Part shown: positions 37,731-49,128 of the stretch, piece by piece
Numbering within the stretch: position 1 is the first letter of the stretch
Layout: the number at the start of each line of letters is the position of its first letter
From: Paramecium octaurelia
Lineage: Eukaryota; Ciliophora; Oligohymenophorea; Peniculida; Parameciidae
NCBI GenBank assembly: GCA_905182995.1
Contig: CAJJDP010000003.1
Span: 828,297 to 892,296 of the forward strand
Length of the DNA: 64,000 nucleotides
Direction of reading: 5' to 3'
The notes under the pieces: generated by a model
What the model was told of the DNA's origin: nothing
Database searches by the model: none
Seen by the model: the letters and a program-made list of their open reading frames with translations, nothing else
Made by a program: the position numbers and the translations under genes

Positions 37731-39261
37731 TCATTATTATTTTGATGCTTTTCTCTTCTTTTTTGGAGCTTCTTATGGCTATTCTACTGGTTCTTCTTCG
37801 ACTTCTTCTACAACCTTTTTTGATTTGGCTTTCTTTGACTTCTTGTCTTTCTTGGTTAATTATTTTTCACTTTCAAAATAGAGTCCTTCTCCTTTTAATT
37901 CTGTCAATACTTCATCCATGATGTCAGTATTTTTGTTCAATTCTCCTCCAGCAGTTAAAAATTTTAATCTTTGTTCCATTTGATCCTTCAACTTGACTCC
38001 AAACTTTTCAGTTGGTAAGATCAAGAAATGGTCTAATCTTGAAGCAATAGCACACTTGTTGGCTAGATTTCTAGTAAAATAAATTTGGGAATAAATACCT
38101 AGAGATTTTTCCTTTTTCAGTTCCATTAGCTCTTCCAATGTAAGTACTATGATATAATAAACCATATTTAGGAGTATTTCCTCTAGTTTTCAAGGCTCTG
38201 AACAATGCTTTTTCTGCTCCCAAGATTTGGATGGTAGAGGCAGGATATTTAGCAAGATTGATCAAAGATCCAGCATGAGCTATCAATTTAGCAGCTACAT
38301 TTTCACCAATCAAAGCTGTAAGATTTGGTGCAATATTTGTCATTTTGTTTTTCAAATATTCTTGAATATTGTCTCTAAATTCAAATTGATTAAGAACTCT
38401 AATGCATAAATCCTTTAGAGTAGATAAATCAAGTTCTGAGATGTCTTAACCCATGGATATCTTGGCTGCTTCTACAATTTGTTTAGCCAACTCAGCATCT
38501 GTTGTGAGTTCTTCAATAGCTTCCAAAGCTTCATCATTGATATTCTTCTTGTCTCCATAGGTATCAACAATTCTGGTGAAGACTCTATTGTCTGTGACAA
38601 TCTTGGCCAATTCTGGGAAATGCCATGAATACCATTCTTTGATTCTCATACTTAATGTGTTTAGATCTTTATCCAATTATTCAATGATGCTGATAGCCTA
38701 AGTTACATGTTTGTCTTCTCTGTTGATATCCAATTTCACTTTGTTTCTGGATACTTAATGTGCCAAACCTAGTTAGGCTTAAATGTAATCTCTTTCTTTG
38801 AAATCTTCATTTCTCAAGAAATCAACGAAATGTGTTCTAATTCCTCTGAACACTTAGGCTGTTGCTTCGTTCATTTTGCTCTTCAAATTCAAATATGATT
38901 GGAGTCCTGCAGCCAAACCTTTGTCGCAGATAGCAATTTAGAAACTACAATAAATCAGTGTGATTACTTGCTCTTCTTTCCAACAGGAGGGAGATTGGTT
39001 GATAAGAAATCGACCAACTCTTAAGTTACGGTACCTGTGTGGATTGCTAAAGCATTGTTCAAGGCTATTTCAGCAGAAATAAATGGTTGAAAAGCCTGAA
39101 TAAGGAATGATGATTACTTTTAAGTGACATACTTCTGCGAATTAAGCAAAGTCAGAGAATTGTTTTTGAATCTATTTCGATTTGACATTTGTTTCATCTA
39201 CGCTATCACATTAGAACAAGGCTAAACCAGCAGCTGCCTCAAATAAATAAAATGTGCTCAT
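37731..39261 (-). CDS. NOP56: Box C/D snoRNP core protein NOP56
   Basis: About 480 residues; a core protein of box C/D snoRNPs that guide rRNA 2'-O-methylation. NOP5NT starts [17 protein letters not shown]; a 22-nt CAG-acceptor intron precedes [17 protein letters not shown]. The NOSIC/Nop domain has [28 protein letters not shown], then [20 protein letters not shown] and [38 protein letters not shown] after a 28-nt intron and the [13 protein letters not shown] region match NOP56 rather than NOP58. The tail is the typical Lys/Glu-rich repeat ([13 protein letters not shown] ... [10 protein letters not shown]). TGA is at 37731-37733. Confidence 0.93.
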
Positions 39262-39332
39262 AAATTAAATATTTAATTTAATGTCAATCCCTGAGTATTT
39301 TTAATTAAAATAAAAAAACATTCTCATCAATG

Positions 39333-39830
39333 TCAGTTCTTCAATTTGTTCATATCTGAAATGGGTTCTTCAATTAAAATTTGCGATTGGTTTAGAATTA
39401 ATTCATGGTTTTTCTTCTTGTTCCAGTCAAAGACTTATCAATTTTAATACAATCCTATGAATATATTCTTAATCTAGCTTTCAAGGAGCATCTAAATGAG
39501 CTCTTCATTTAGCAAGCACTATTATAATGGATCAAAAAATGTCTAAATTCAATCATCAACATCCTGCATTTCTTTCTCAAATTAATTGATTTCTAAATTA
39601 CCCTTAAGCTTGTGATTATAATTGGAATCTAACTAATATAATTAGGATTATCTCAATCTCTCTATCTCCAAAAATAGATTTTATACATTAAAAGAGTACC
39701 TTTTCCAAAGTTGATATTTATAATAATAAAAAATGATTGGCAAATACTCAATTCATTTAATAAAATTATTAGTATGGTCAATAAAGCATCATAATCTTTA
39801 TTGCTATTGATTTTATTATTGTAACTTTAT
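39333..39830 (-). CDS. Possible short coiled-coil gene
   Basis: On the minus strand a readable segment (KRYSFNVQNLFLEIERLRQS, then NHKLKGNLEINQFEKEMQD) is followed, beyond an in-frame TGA that could sit in an 18-nt intron, by LQQCLLNEELIQMLLESQ. The reading ends at one of two TGAs near 39333-39352. No start codon could be assigned. It may be a small real gene or a decaying fragment. Confidence 0.35.
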
Positions 39831-40509
39831 GAATCCACAAATATACTTCTTATGATTACTCACATGAACTTATACATTATTTCGATTTACTGTGAAGTAT
39901 TTACTAAACCAAATATGATTTTGCATAAAAGCATTAAAAATATAAATCAGCATTAGCATGAAAATTTAGCAGCATACTTGTTTCAGAACAGGTCTGTATT
40001 TTATCATCATTGTCATATTAATGACTTAATTAAATACTAATTATAATATAAACATATTTATATTAATTATGGGATTATCTCAATCATGTTTAATGGCTAT
40101 AACTCTTGTGTGTTATTGTTTCTCGAATAAATTAACAATCTAATAATTTTATCCATTAAGGTATCATTAATTAATGGTTATTAATTATGAGATTAATAAA
40201 TAATAATACACAGTACTCATTATGATCAAAGTTTAGATGTGGTATAATTTTTGTTCAAATAATTGAAAGAAATAAAAATTGAATGAATTTAATAAGTACT
40301 AAGTTATTGAGTTTCGAGTGATCAATATCGCAATCATAAATCAGTTTGAGTTTGACTATCATATAAGGATAAGAGATTGATGAATTATATGTGTTACTTT
40401 TCATCAAATAAATTTGTATAGAATTATAAATTTTAGAAAATGCATTAGTTATATAAGTTGATTAAAAATTGAGACAAAATTTTGAGGGTTATTATTATTA
40501 AATTTGTAA
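39831..40509. other. Intergenic stretch, nothing recognised
   Basis: About 680 bp upstream of ASF1, one of the longest empty stretches in the window. AT-rich, with short inverted motifs such as TTAATTAATGG/TTATTAATTATG near 40160. No convincing ORF or RNA gene was found. Confidence 0.45.
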
Positions 40510-41238
40510 ATGGCTTTGATTAACATTACCAACATTGTTTTTGATTCAGACACAGCACTTTTTAATAGTCCAATTCAAATGTAAATCACATTCGAAGTGA
40601 TGAGATAATTAGATGAGGAAATTGAATGGAAGTATTTAAATTATTGACCCATAGACTTATTTATATTGGATCGCCCACAAGTGATAAATATGATCAAGTA
40701 CTTGAATAGTTCTCTATGCCTCCTCTGTAATAAGGGACTATGTAATTTACTTTAATGAGTTCTGGTCCAAATTTTGAGCTGATTCCTAGTAAAGATGATT
40801 TATTTGGCGCAAGTGCTATTATCCTCAGTGTTAAGTATAGAAAGCAGGAATTCTTTAGAGTAATGATATTTTGGTCTATAATGTGATTAGGTCGGGTACT
40901 ACGTCTATAACACTTATTTGGAACCAGAATTGATCGAAAATGATCCTCCACAAGTGCTCATTGAAAGAGTATATAGATAAATCAACACTTAAGCCCCTAG
41001 AGTTACGAGAATGAACATTGATTGGGAGGGTCAAATGGTCCAATTGTATGTGAATCCTCAATAAAATAATCAATCCTTTATGTTCCAATAATAACCAATT
41101 TTTAATGATATTACTAACAATCTAGGTTATTTATAAGAGCCTGTTCCTGATAAAATACAATAATAGCATTAATAATAACAATAATATTCTGAAGAGATAA
41201 ATAATAATTAATACACTGATCTTTAGAGTATATTTTGA
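40510..41238 (+). CDS. ASF1: Histone H3-H4 chaperone ASF1
   Basis: Nuclear chaperone that binds the H3-H4 dimer and hands it to CAF-1 or HIRA. The immunoglobulin-like core is complete: MALINITNIVFDSDTALFNS, ITFEVMRQLDEEIEWKLIYI (across a 23-nt intron), YDQVLEQFSMPPLQQGTMQF, SSGPNFELIPSKDDLFGASA. Then SVKYRKQEFFRVGYYVYNTY (across a 31-nt intron), ELIENDPPQVLIERVYRQI and PRVTRMNIDWEG follow. The last 45 residues are Q/N-rich and disordered, with TGA at 41236-41238. The core is about 155 residues, as in yeast and human. Confidence 0.95.
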
Positions 41239-41266
41239 TTTATATAAATATTTTTTATTAACCGAA

Positions 41267-42343
41267 TCAATTCTACTAATCTTCTAAATTAGATTTACCT
41301 GATTTCTTTGTAATATGTATGTTTTAAACTGCGTATGAAAGCAAAGGGGCATCTTCAGAAGTTTGAAAAAACACAATTTGATCCTTCTCTTCTAACTCTA
41401 ATTCTTATCCAGAACTTAAAGACACTGATGTTTTTTCGCGAATGACTTTTACCTAATTCCTACTGTTCACTATTAAAAACAATGAAAATTATTCAGAATA
41501 TTTTTATTCATCCTTTTATGATATTATAACTGATTGTTAATCAGGCTCTGGTGTTGGAGTATCTGTCTAAGGATTTGATAAAACTCTTATTTTTGGAAAA
41601 GAACCTTATATCTCATTTGCAAAGAGCAATGATTTTGCTTCGACAAATTTTCAATGCTGAGACCAAGTTTACTTTGAAATAAACCAAGTTTAGAAAAATC
41701 ATCTCTTATGAATGTTTTAACATTTTTGTTAGAAGATCCAGTTTCCTCCATCTCAAAATTGAATTTATACTCACTCTTTAAATAATAAGGTTGATCATCA
41801 AATATTTTCTTTATCGAAGGAGGTGCTTTAAGTTTTAATTTAATTTATATTTAATAGATTTAACCTTATGATAATAAGAATTATTTACTATTCTAAGCCT
41901 ACTTAGGTCTGAGAATTATAACTGTTTTGGTTATATTCCTTGTATGCTATATAAATTGGTCTATTTTATTATTATACTCTTCCAACATCTTCAAAGATTA
42001 TAAAAGTTCTTGATTTATTTATTCTCTGCTCATCTAGTAAGCTGAAAGCCTAAAATTATAAGAATCTTTTCTATTACATGTTCGGTTAATTAGGTAATTA
42101 ATTCCTTAACTAACTACTTTGGGCTAAAATATCCCGAACATCCTATATTAATCTTATATTTTCGTTATTATCTGTTCTTTCTTGCTAGTTCCAATCTTAT
42201 TCAATAATACCCAATTTTTCTGTCACTTGAGTAATTAATTCGTCTAATTTATTTTTATTCTATTCTAAAATAGACTGTGAATTAAAGAATAGTTTTGCTT
42301 CTTGAAGTCCCCATGCTAAAAAAGAAACAATTGATAGATTCAT
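41267..42343 (-). CDS. Hypothetical helical protein
   Basis: Starts MNLSIVSFLAWGLQEAKLFF, whose first 15 residues are hydrophobic enough for a weak signal anchor. LDELITQVTEKLGIIEQDWN (coiled coil) follows. After a 28-nt intron near 42060 come LLDEQRINKSRTFIIFEDVG and LKLKAPPSIKKIFDDQPYYL. The last part (KKSGKSNLEDQQN) ends at TGA 41267-41269. About 330 residues, with at least three introns. No family recognised. It converges on ASF1 with 28 bp between. Confidence 0.65.
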
Positions 42344-42621
42344 ATTCTTTTAATTTTTATTTTTTTTATTTTATATTAAAAGTAATAGAAACACTTATAT
42401 CTTATGATCTTACTCTATTATTTGTGTGTTAAATCACTTAGAATACTTAGCTTTGCTTCTCTTTTGATGAGAACTATTTATGAAGATTGTAATAAGCAAA
42501 TATAAATAATCATACTTAATTATTTTATCATTTTTTATAAAATGAAAATGATATGTTTTTTATTAATTAATTATTAATATAATAATCACTAGAGACATTA
42601 AATAAATTTCCTAATAATATA

Positions 42622-43755
42622 TCATTTAGGGAAAATTAAGCCTGGGTAATTCTTGTATTCTCTTAATTTCACTCTGACATCCTTATTGCTAAATCTTATA
42701 GCTTTCAAGATAGGAATTAAGGTTAAGAGAACTGCATCTGATAAATCCCCTTTCCAAGTCTGAATCTGGATTCCATTTTCTGGTTGCAAACTAAAACAAT
42801 CAGGAGTATTGTCAATAATAATTGTTTTCGACAAAAGTCTTCCTAGCTTTCTAAGGTCTTTTCCATAGAAGTCTTTATAAATATTGGTATGTTATCGAAA
42901 AAGAAAATAAGAAAAGTATTGTTTCATAGTAAGTTTATTCAAAATTCTATGTGCATAAGATTCTAATCCTGCAGTGAATAAAATTAGTTCATATATCCGA
43001 CTCATTTGCTTTAAGAAGGTTTATAAGAATGGGCGCTAATATACTTTGTCGCCATCATAATAAATCAAGGTCTCATCCATATCTAAGACAAGAGTATAGG
43101 CTTCCAGGTTGATGGGTATATGATTACCAAGTAAATTAGGGGTTTGTAAAAGGGGTATAATTTTATTGATAATAATTTTGGAATACACAGCAAGGTTGCT
43201 TTGATGAAGCTTCAATTTAAAATATTCTAGCATGTGAATCCTCAGATGGGAGTCATCGATGTGACTGGAAAATGATAGATAAAAGCATACTGTTGTATGA
43301 TAATCGATGTAATTGAATCTAGAGAGGACTAAAGTTATAGGAGTTTCTATAAGGGCTCTTCTCTTAGCTTAATATATTTCATCCACATTTGATGATGCAT
43401 CAGAGTGGTTTTGATAAACTTACATTTGTAACCATACAGCAAGGAAACAGTTAAATCATGTTTGATCAGATAGCATAGAATTATTGCTATATACTCTAAA
43501 TGAATGTTTGCCTGAATCTCATTTAAATCTATGTCATCCTACTTAATCATAGTTAGTTACGGGAATATTAAAAAGTTAAGGGAGGTGATCATTTTTTGGA
43601 TCCTTAAAAAAGGACATCAGCAACTATGATCTTTTGTTAAGTTGAAGGATGAAGCAACTATTGTTTCTTTTGATTGTCTCATGTTGGTCAAAGGTATTGG
43701 ATCGATTTATCTTATTAAGTCGAGGTAATTGATAACTATGTATTCTTTTCCTCAT
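42622..43755 (-). CDS. NIF/FCP1-type (CTD small phosphatase-like) phosphatase 1
   Basis: HAD-superfamily Ser/Thr phosphatase. The catalytic DxDxT is in YTLVLDMDETLIYYDGD (about 43045-43090); the nucleophile is the first Asp. Downstream are MSRIYELILFTAGLESYAHR (motif II Thr in LFTA), DLRKLGRLLSKTIIIDNTPD (motif III/IV, conserved IDN) and NGIQIQTWKGDLSDAVL, as in Dullard/SCP proteins. It ends YPGLIFPK with TGA at 42622-42624. An N-terminal exon from ATG 43753-43755 is joined by a 22-nt intron. SCP/Dullard enzymes act on RNA polymerase II CTD, lipin or SMADs; the substrate here is unknown. It lacks an obvious TM anchor. Confidence 0.88.
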
Positions 43756-43809
43756 AAATAATGATTGAATAATTAAAAGTTAATATAAAAATTATAAAAG
43801 AACATCAAG

Positions 43810-45243
43810 ATGGCTAAAATTCATTTGGACAATCAATAAAATCAAAGCAGTTCCTATTAGGCTGCCATCCTAGAGGATGATTAGTTTGACGAAGACGAAA
43901 TATAGTAGTTTCAACCGAATTCGCTTCCAATGATGTCTGAAGGTTATGGTAGATCATGTGCAGAAAAAAATATAATGATCAAAATCTTAGCAATGGGGTT
44001 TGATAAATATTATTCAGAAGAAATATTAAAAAGTATAGTTGATGAAGATTTCGAAACCCTTGATGAGAATGTGATTTTAAACAAGGTGATCACAGCAATT
44101 TTTATTATAAATGTAAATAGCAAACCATATTTTTTATCAGAATTATTAAAATGAGGATTAGACCTAACAAATAAAACACAGACAAGAACTAATTGATATG
44201 TTGGGAACAATGAGTCCAAACTTGATGAGTTACTTAGGATATAAGAGTAATAGATAATCACAATAGCTCATTACTGTAATTTGTGGGATTTGTATGGAAC
44301 TAATAACTGATGGCAATTGCCCAGAAATGGGTTGTTCTCACACTTTTTGTTTGTAATCACAAATCTATATACTAGATCTTGTATGAAAGCCTATTTAATA
44401 GATCGAATTGTGAATGGATAAGTTGATCAGATGATATGTCCATAATCAGATTGCAATTTTTAATTGAGCGACGCTTACATAAGTTAGATTGTGGATCCAG
44501 ATATGATGTAAAAATTGAGAAGGTTCAGAAAAATCAAATAGCTGCAACAGGATCCTGATATCATTTGGTGTCCAAGAGTAGGTTGTGAAGAAACTATAAA
44601 GAGGAATGGTTAAAAAAAAATAAGATGTAAGTGCGGTTAATAAATATGTCGTAAGTGTGGTAGAGAAAGACATTAAGGATAAACATGCAATGATCAAATT
44701 GATAAGGATTTTAAGAAAACTATTAAAAAGTTAAAAATCTAAAAATGCTTAAAATGCAAATCTCCAATCTAAAAAAATGATGGGTGCAATCATATGACTT
44801 GTAAATCCTGCAAATATGAATTTTGCTGGCTATGCAGATCCAAATATAGTTATCGACATTATTCAAATTACAATATTTTTGGATGTCCAGGGATGCAATT
44901 TACACAAAGAGATCCGTTTAAATATCCGAATCTATACAGATTTATAGCAATCCTATTGATATTGATATTGGGACCCCCATTATTTATTGTGGCCTTGGTG
45001 TTGGGATTTATAGTTTTAGTTATTGGATTGCCAGTAATATTTTATATGAATTATGTTCCTTATCATCAATTCGATGAATATAGCTGCTGCAAAAAAACAA
45101 CTATTATTATTGCTTTCATCATAGCTTGTCCCCTGCTATCTCCGATTTGTTTTCTACTAGTCATTTTAGGGATTGTCGTGGCCATAATAGTTGGAATACC
45201 CTATTGCATATATCTATTCATCGATTGGCTAAGATACGGATGA
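43810..45243 (+). CDS. RBR-type E3 ubiquitin ligase with two-TM tail
   Basis: N-terminal acidic head and a UBA-like helical segment ([20 protein letters not shown]). RING1 is [19 protein letters not shown] with SHTFC. IBR is around [42 protein letters not shown]2 is [19 protein letters not shown] followed by CKYEFCWLC. The Cys in NDGCNHM aligns with the thioester-forming Cys of parkin. Two hydrophobic blocks follow ([20 protein letters not shown] and [20 protein letters not shown]), as in the RNF19/RNF144 membrane-anchored RBRs. It ends DWLRYG, with TGA at 45241-45243. One or two introns around 44070-44150 and 44360 are inferred. Confidence 0.9.
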
Positions 45244-45282
45244 TCACTCAATTTATATATATAATTTAGAATATATTTTATT

Positions 45283-45855
45283 ATGGATTAAAGTAATCTA
45301 GTTTGGTAATGGTTGAATGAGCCAAAAGAGTGGAAAAACGAAAATGAAAGGATTACTATAATGACTGAGCCCAAAACAGATTACTGGTCCAAAACTCATT
45401 ATGGATTTATAAGATATGATGCTCCAACCTATGTTACTAAGGTGAAGGGTGATTTTGTATTCACTTGCAAAGTTAAATCAGAATCAAAAGTCTTATATGA
45501 TCAAGCTGGAATCATTTTGTTTGAAGATAAAGAAAATTGGATTAAAGCATCCTGTGAGCATCATGACGAAAACTATTCAACTTTGGGGTCAGTGGTTACG
45601 AATCTTGGATACTCGGATTGGGGTTATTAAAGAGTGTCCTCTTAAATTAAGGAACTGTACTATAGATTAAAAAGAAAAGGGTAAGACTTCAATATAGAAT
45701 TCTCTTATGATGGAAAAGAATTCCACGAAATAAGAGTGTGTCATTTTCACAAAGAGACTCAAGAAACTTCGGTAGGGATCTATGCTTGTAGTCCTTAGGA
45801 GTCTAGTTTTTAAGCGGAATTCAGCGAATTGAAATTGGAATTTATTCAATAATGA
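45283..45855 (+). CDS. DUF1349 (concanavalin A-like fold) protein
   Basis: Intronless, 190 residues. Family signature in order: WQWLNEPKEWKNE; ITIMTEPKTDYWSKTHYGFI (family T-D-x-W...THYGF); GDFVFTCKVK; LYDQAGIILFEDKENWIKAS (YDQAG-[IL], then WIKA); SVVTNLGYSDWGY (SVVT...SDW); and VGIYACSPQESSF. DUF1349 includes yeast REE1 and bacterial YesU-like proteins with a beta-sandwich fold. The biochemical role is not settled. The family is commoner in bacteria and fungi, so an old transfer is possible. TGA is at 45853-45855. Confidence 0.9.
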
Positions 45856-45948
45856 ATTATTCGTTTAAATTAAATGCATTTCTGGAACACTCTTAAACAA
45901 TATTATTTATAAAGAATTATTCAAGAGAATTTATATTAATTTTAATAT

Positions 45949-46372
45949 ATGGACAAATTAGAATTTTCTATTGTTTGGGGAGTGCCATCAAAAGTCATAT
46001 ACTAAGCTCTTCTTGATCCATTTGAGGTTATGCAATATACAAGAGCACCTGCTGTTGTTGAACCAAAGGAAGGAGGACAATATAAAATAATGGAAGGGCG
46101 TATCGAGGGTGTTTTCAACAAATTAGTATGATAACATTTCTATTTAGGTTGAAAATCAAGAGATCTAAATGACATGGAAATTCAACAATTGGAAATAACA
46201 CTCAAATGTCACACTCAGATTGGTAGAAAGGGAAGATAGTTGTGAATTGAAAATCACCTAAACCAATTTCCCTTAGGATGTTGATAAGATCAAGTTGGAA
46301 GACGGATGGAAAAATTAAATATTCGTTCCCATGAGCAAGATTAGAGGTTATCCTATTGAAGACGATGATTGA
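45949..46372 (+). CDS. AHSA1-type (Hsp90 co-chaperone C-domain) protein
   Basis: About 133 residues in two exons around a 22-nt intron (about 46126-46147). Signature: VIYQALLDPFEVMQYTRAPA, EPKEGGQYKIMEGRIEGVF, then MTWKFNNWKQHSNVTLRLVE and a final EDGWKNQIFVPMSKIRGYP. This is the SRPBCC-fold domain that forms the C-terminal half of Aha1, the activator of the Hsp90 ATPase. The N-terminal Aha1 domain, which contacts the Hsp90 middle domain, is absent. This is therefore a stand-alone AHSA1 domain, and Hsp90 activation is not assured. Confidence 0.88.
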
Positions 46373-46414
46373 TTATTTGTTAATGCTGTTCCAGTCATTT
46401 ATTGAATAATAATT

Positions 46415-47664
46415 TCAAAAATATGAAGATAAGGTACCACCTTCTTCTTCAAAAGAGATATCATCAATTTTTTGTTTGGGACTCTATGGATTACAAGGAG
46501 TATTTTTAAAATTCTAGGGTTATTTATTTATTTTCTGAGCATTTCTTTCAGCAAATGTTTTCAGAGGAGATGTCACTTTCAAATTTTACAATTGATCCCA
46601 AATGATACCATTAAAAAATGCATGTCGTTTTAATTCAGCATATCCATCTCCCTATTTATGAATATTAGCTTCTTTACCTTCACTCCTAATCTCTCTGATG
46701 GATTAGTCTGCAAGATCTGTTTAATCAAATCTACACTTTGAGAGGACATCTTTTAAGGATACACAGGTTGATTTTCTATAATGTTTTGAGAAATAATCTT
46801 GAAGTCATTATTTGAATCCCGAAAAGGTGTGAAACCATTTATCATCTCATAAATCAATATTCCAAATGTCCAGATATCCACTTCATATGAATGCCCTGAC
46901 TTGTTGACTATTTCTGGTGCAAGATATTCTGCAGTCCCAGCAACCTATATTATTATTAATATTTATTTATTACAGTGTATGATTTCTCTCCATTTTCTCT
47001 TCTCATCGTTGCCAATCCAAAATCTGTCAATTTAACATGTCCAGTTGTTGTTAGTAACAAATTCTCTGGTTTTAAATCTCTATATATCACTTTTAATTTT
47101 GTATTCAAGTATTCAAGAGCCAACACTACCTCTGCAGCCAAAAATTTTACTACATTTTCTGGCAACCCTGTCTTCACCTGACTCAGAATCTTGTAGAATT
47201 CTCCTCCTGCAATGTATTCCATCACAAAATAAATATGTAAATTTGTTTGAAATGCATATTTTAAACGGACAATAAAAGGGTGCTTACTTTACTTTAAAAC
47301 ATTTCTTTCTAAAACAGTATTACTCTGTAACTTGTTTTTGAATATTTTCTCTTTCTCTATCTATTTCATAGCATATATTTTATTTGTCCTTTTCTATCTC
47401 ACCTTAAAAACCACTCCAAAGGCTCCCTTTGTTATAATAATTGTTTATTACACTTCCCAAAATATCGATTTTAACAAAGTCATCTCTATTAACTTAAACT
47501 TTCGGTTTTTGTACTGCCAATACGTTGCTACTTGAAGCTAAATTTTGGCTAGTTTGCATAGGTTGGGTGACTTTCATCTTGGCCTATTCCACTTCCTCTA
47601 CTAAAGTGTTGGCAACAGAGCTTCTCTCCGAATGTACATCGCCCTTTGGACAACAATTACCCAT
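46415..47664 (-). CDS. AGC-family protein kinase with MGNCC N-terminus
   Basis: About 400 residues. [16 protein letters not shown] is a strong N-myristoylation plus palmitoylation motif, predicting membrane attachment. The kinase core is complete: glycine loop [13 protein letters not shown] (across a 25-nt intron at 47427-47451), VAIK-equivalent IYAMK, hinge [10 protein letters not shown], catalytic [29 protein letters not shown], and [14 protein letters not shown]. The YRDLKPEN form and the C-terminal [20 protein letters not shown] place it in the AGC group (PKA/PDK1/S6K-like). TGA is at 46415-46417. It converges on the AHSA1 gene with 42 bp between stops. Confidence 0.9.
47427..47451 (-). 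other. 25-nt intron in the kinase glycine loop
   Basis: GTAATAAACA...ACAAAG. Its removal joins LGS to GAFGVVF, recreating the universally conserved glycine loop. This gives independent proof of an AAG acceptor. Confidence 0.8.
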
Positions 47665-48168
47665 AAATATTTAATATTTGTATCAATTCAATTTCTATAT
47701 ACTTATGCTCATTGCATTACAAACTCAATTAAATATGCAGGATCAATGGATACGAGATGGTTTCATCCATTCAGAGCAAATTAAGAATGAGAATAAGTTA
47801 AACAGTAACTTATTATCAAATGGCTAGAATTAATGATTTTCTGATTAGAGTTGTTCTTGATAACATAAAGCATATATAATATATTACATTATACTAATTC
47901 ACACTCAAGTGTAATAGTGTTCCTTATTAATCAGAAAGTAATCTGAATCAAATAAGTTACCAAAATAAGTCAATTATTGATTAAATAAATCCTTTGTATA
48001 TTTTGTTAATCTAATTAACTTTTTTATGGATCTAGATTTTATTCGAAAACATCTTATTAGATATTTTTATAGCTTATCTAGGGAGATTAAAATATAATAA
48101 AAAAATATGACTTTTTATAAATTAACATTCACTCATATGAGTACATTTAATTATAATAGGTTCAGATA
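47665..48168. other. Intergenic stretch with one tiny ORF
   Basis: About 500 bp. One plus-strand ciliate-code ORF (MQDQWIRDGFIHSEQIKNEN and 13 more residues) runs from about 47733 to 47834 without support from neighbours. Otherwise AT-rich and featureless. Confidence 0.35.
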
Positions 48169-48953
48169 TCATTTTTTTGGCTTTTTTTCTTTTTTTATGG
48201 GCTCAAGTGGTCTCAATCCATCTTACCATTAAATAGTGGACATCTTAATTGCAGGAACAAACATGTGTTTAACATGCTGTAGATTTTTTTCATGAAACTT
48301 CATTAAATAAGGGGGGTAATTGGAATCTGAATCGAATGCTTGATTAATTAAAGGAAATAATTACCATTATATGTAAGTTTTCCAAGTTTTCCTCCACTTA
48401 TACTCATTGATTTCTTTTTCGCCATCTCTTCCTTGTAATTAGGCAAGAATTCAGGGAAAGCATCCTTACGTTAAGTTTTTGGGACTGTAGTCCAGTTACG
48501 TTCTTTTTCAACAAGACTTTTATCAGTTTTGGCATAGGATCGTAGACCAGTTTCAAATTCTGCTTAACTTAAATGAGGAGTGGGACCAATTCTACCCTTC
48601 AGAAGATGAAGGACTGGAGTAGAATTGCCATTATACTTAACATCTCTTGAGAGGTGTTTGTCCTTTTAAGACTCAATCTTTTGATCTCCTCTTGAGAAAG
48701 TTTGGTTTGGTATTCTAGCCAATTTAGCTGTCATTTCTGCCTAATGTCATGATAGAGATTCTACATGATCAATATTTCTTAGTTAGAGCACAAATTCAAT
48801 ATCCTTTTCAGTGATGTAGGGTTCAACTAAGAAATGGCTATAGTAATTGACATTTCTAGGGATGCCATGTCTTTCTGGAGTCTTCATAGTTTGAGATTTC
48901 TCTGGCTTTTGAATAGCAGTTTGTGAAGCACTCTTAGGCAACTGCTTTTTCAT
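48169..48953 (-). CDS. Hypothetical conserved-looking protein
   Basis: About 245 residues. Starts MKKQLPKSASQTAIQKPEKS; then RHGIPRNVNYYSHFLVEPYI, TEKDIEFVLQLRNIDH, and after a 24-nt intron AEMTAKLARIPNQTFSRGDQ. The stretch RIGPTPHLSQAEFETGLRSY is well composed, and a last 26-nt intron (48339-48364) leads to a basic tail (PIKKEKKPKK) with TGA at 48169-48171. No family is recognised, although the alternating conserved-looking Pro/Gly motifs resemble axonemal accessory proteins. Confidence 0.75.
48741..48764 (-). other. 24-nt (3n) intron carrying an in-frame TGA
   Basis: GTAGAATC...CATTAG. If retained, the frame would stay intact apart from one TGA inside the intron. Removing it joins NIDH to AEMTAKLA. 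It fits the known rule that Paramecium introns of length 3n usually carry an in-frame stop so that unspliced mRNA is destroyed. Confidence 0.8.
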
Positions 48954-49128
48954 ATATTATATTAAATTAATTATTCAATATTTTTGAACTATTTTAATCA
49001 TAGATTAATGAGGATATGAGTTCAATAAACATCAAACAAAACGAGTAATCAAGATAAGATTATTTCTTTATTGTTGATGAATATATATATATATTTTAAT
49101 ATAAATTATTTTGAAAGTTAGAACTTTA

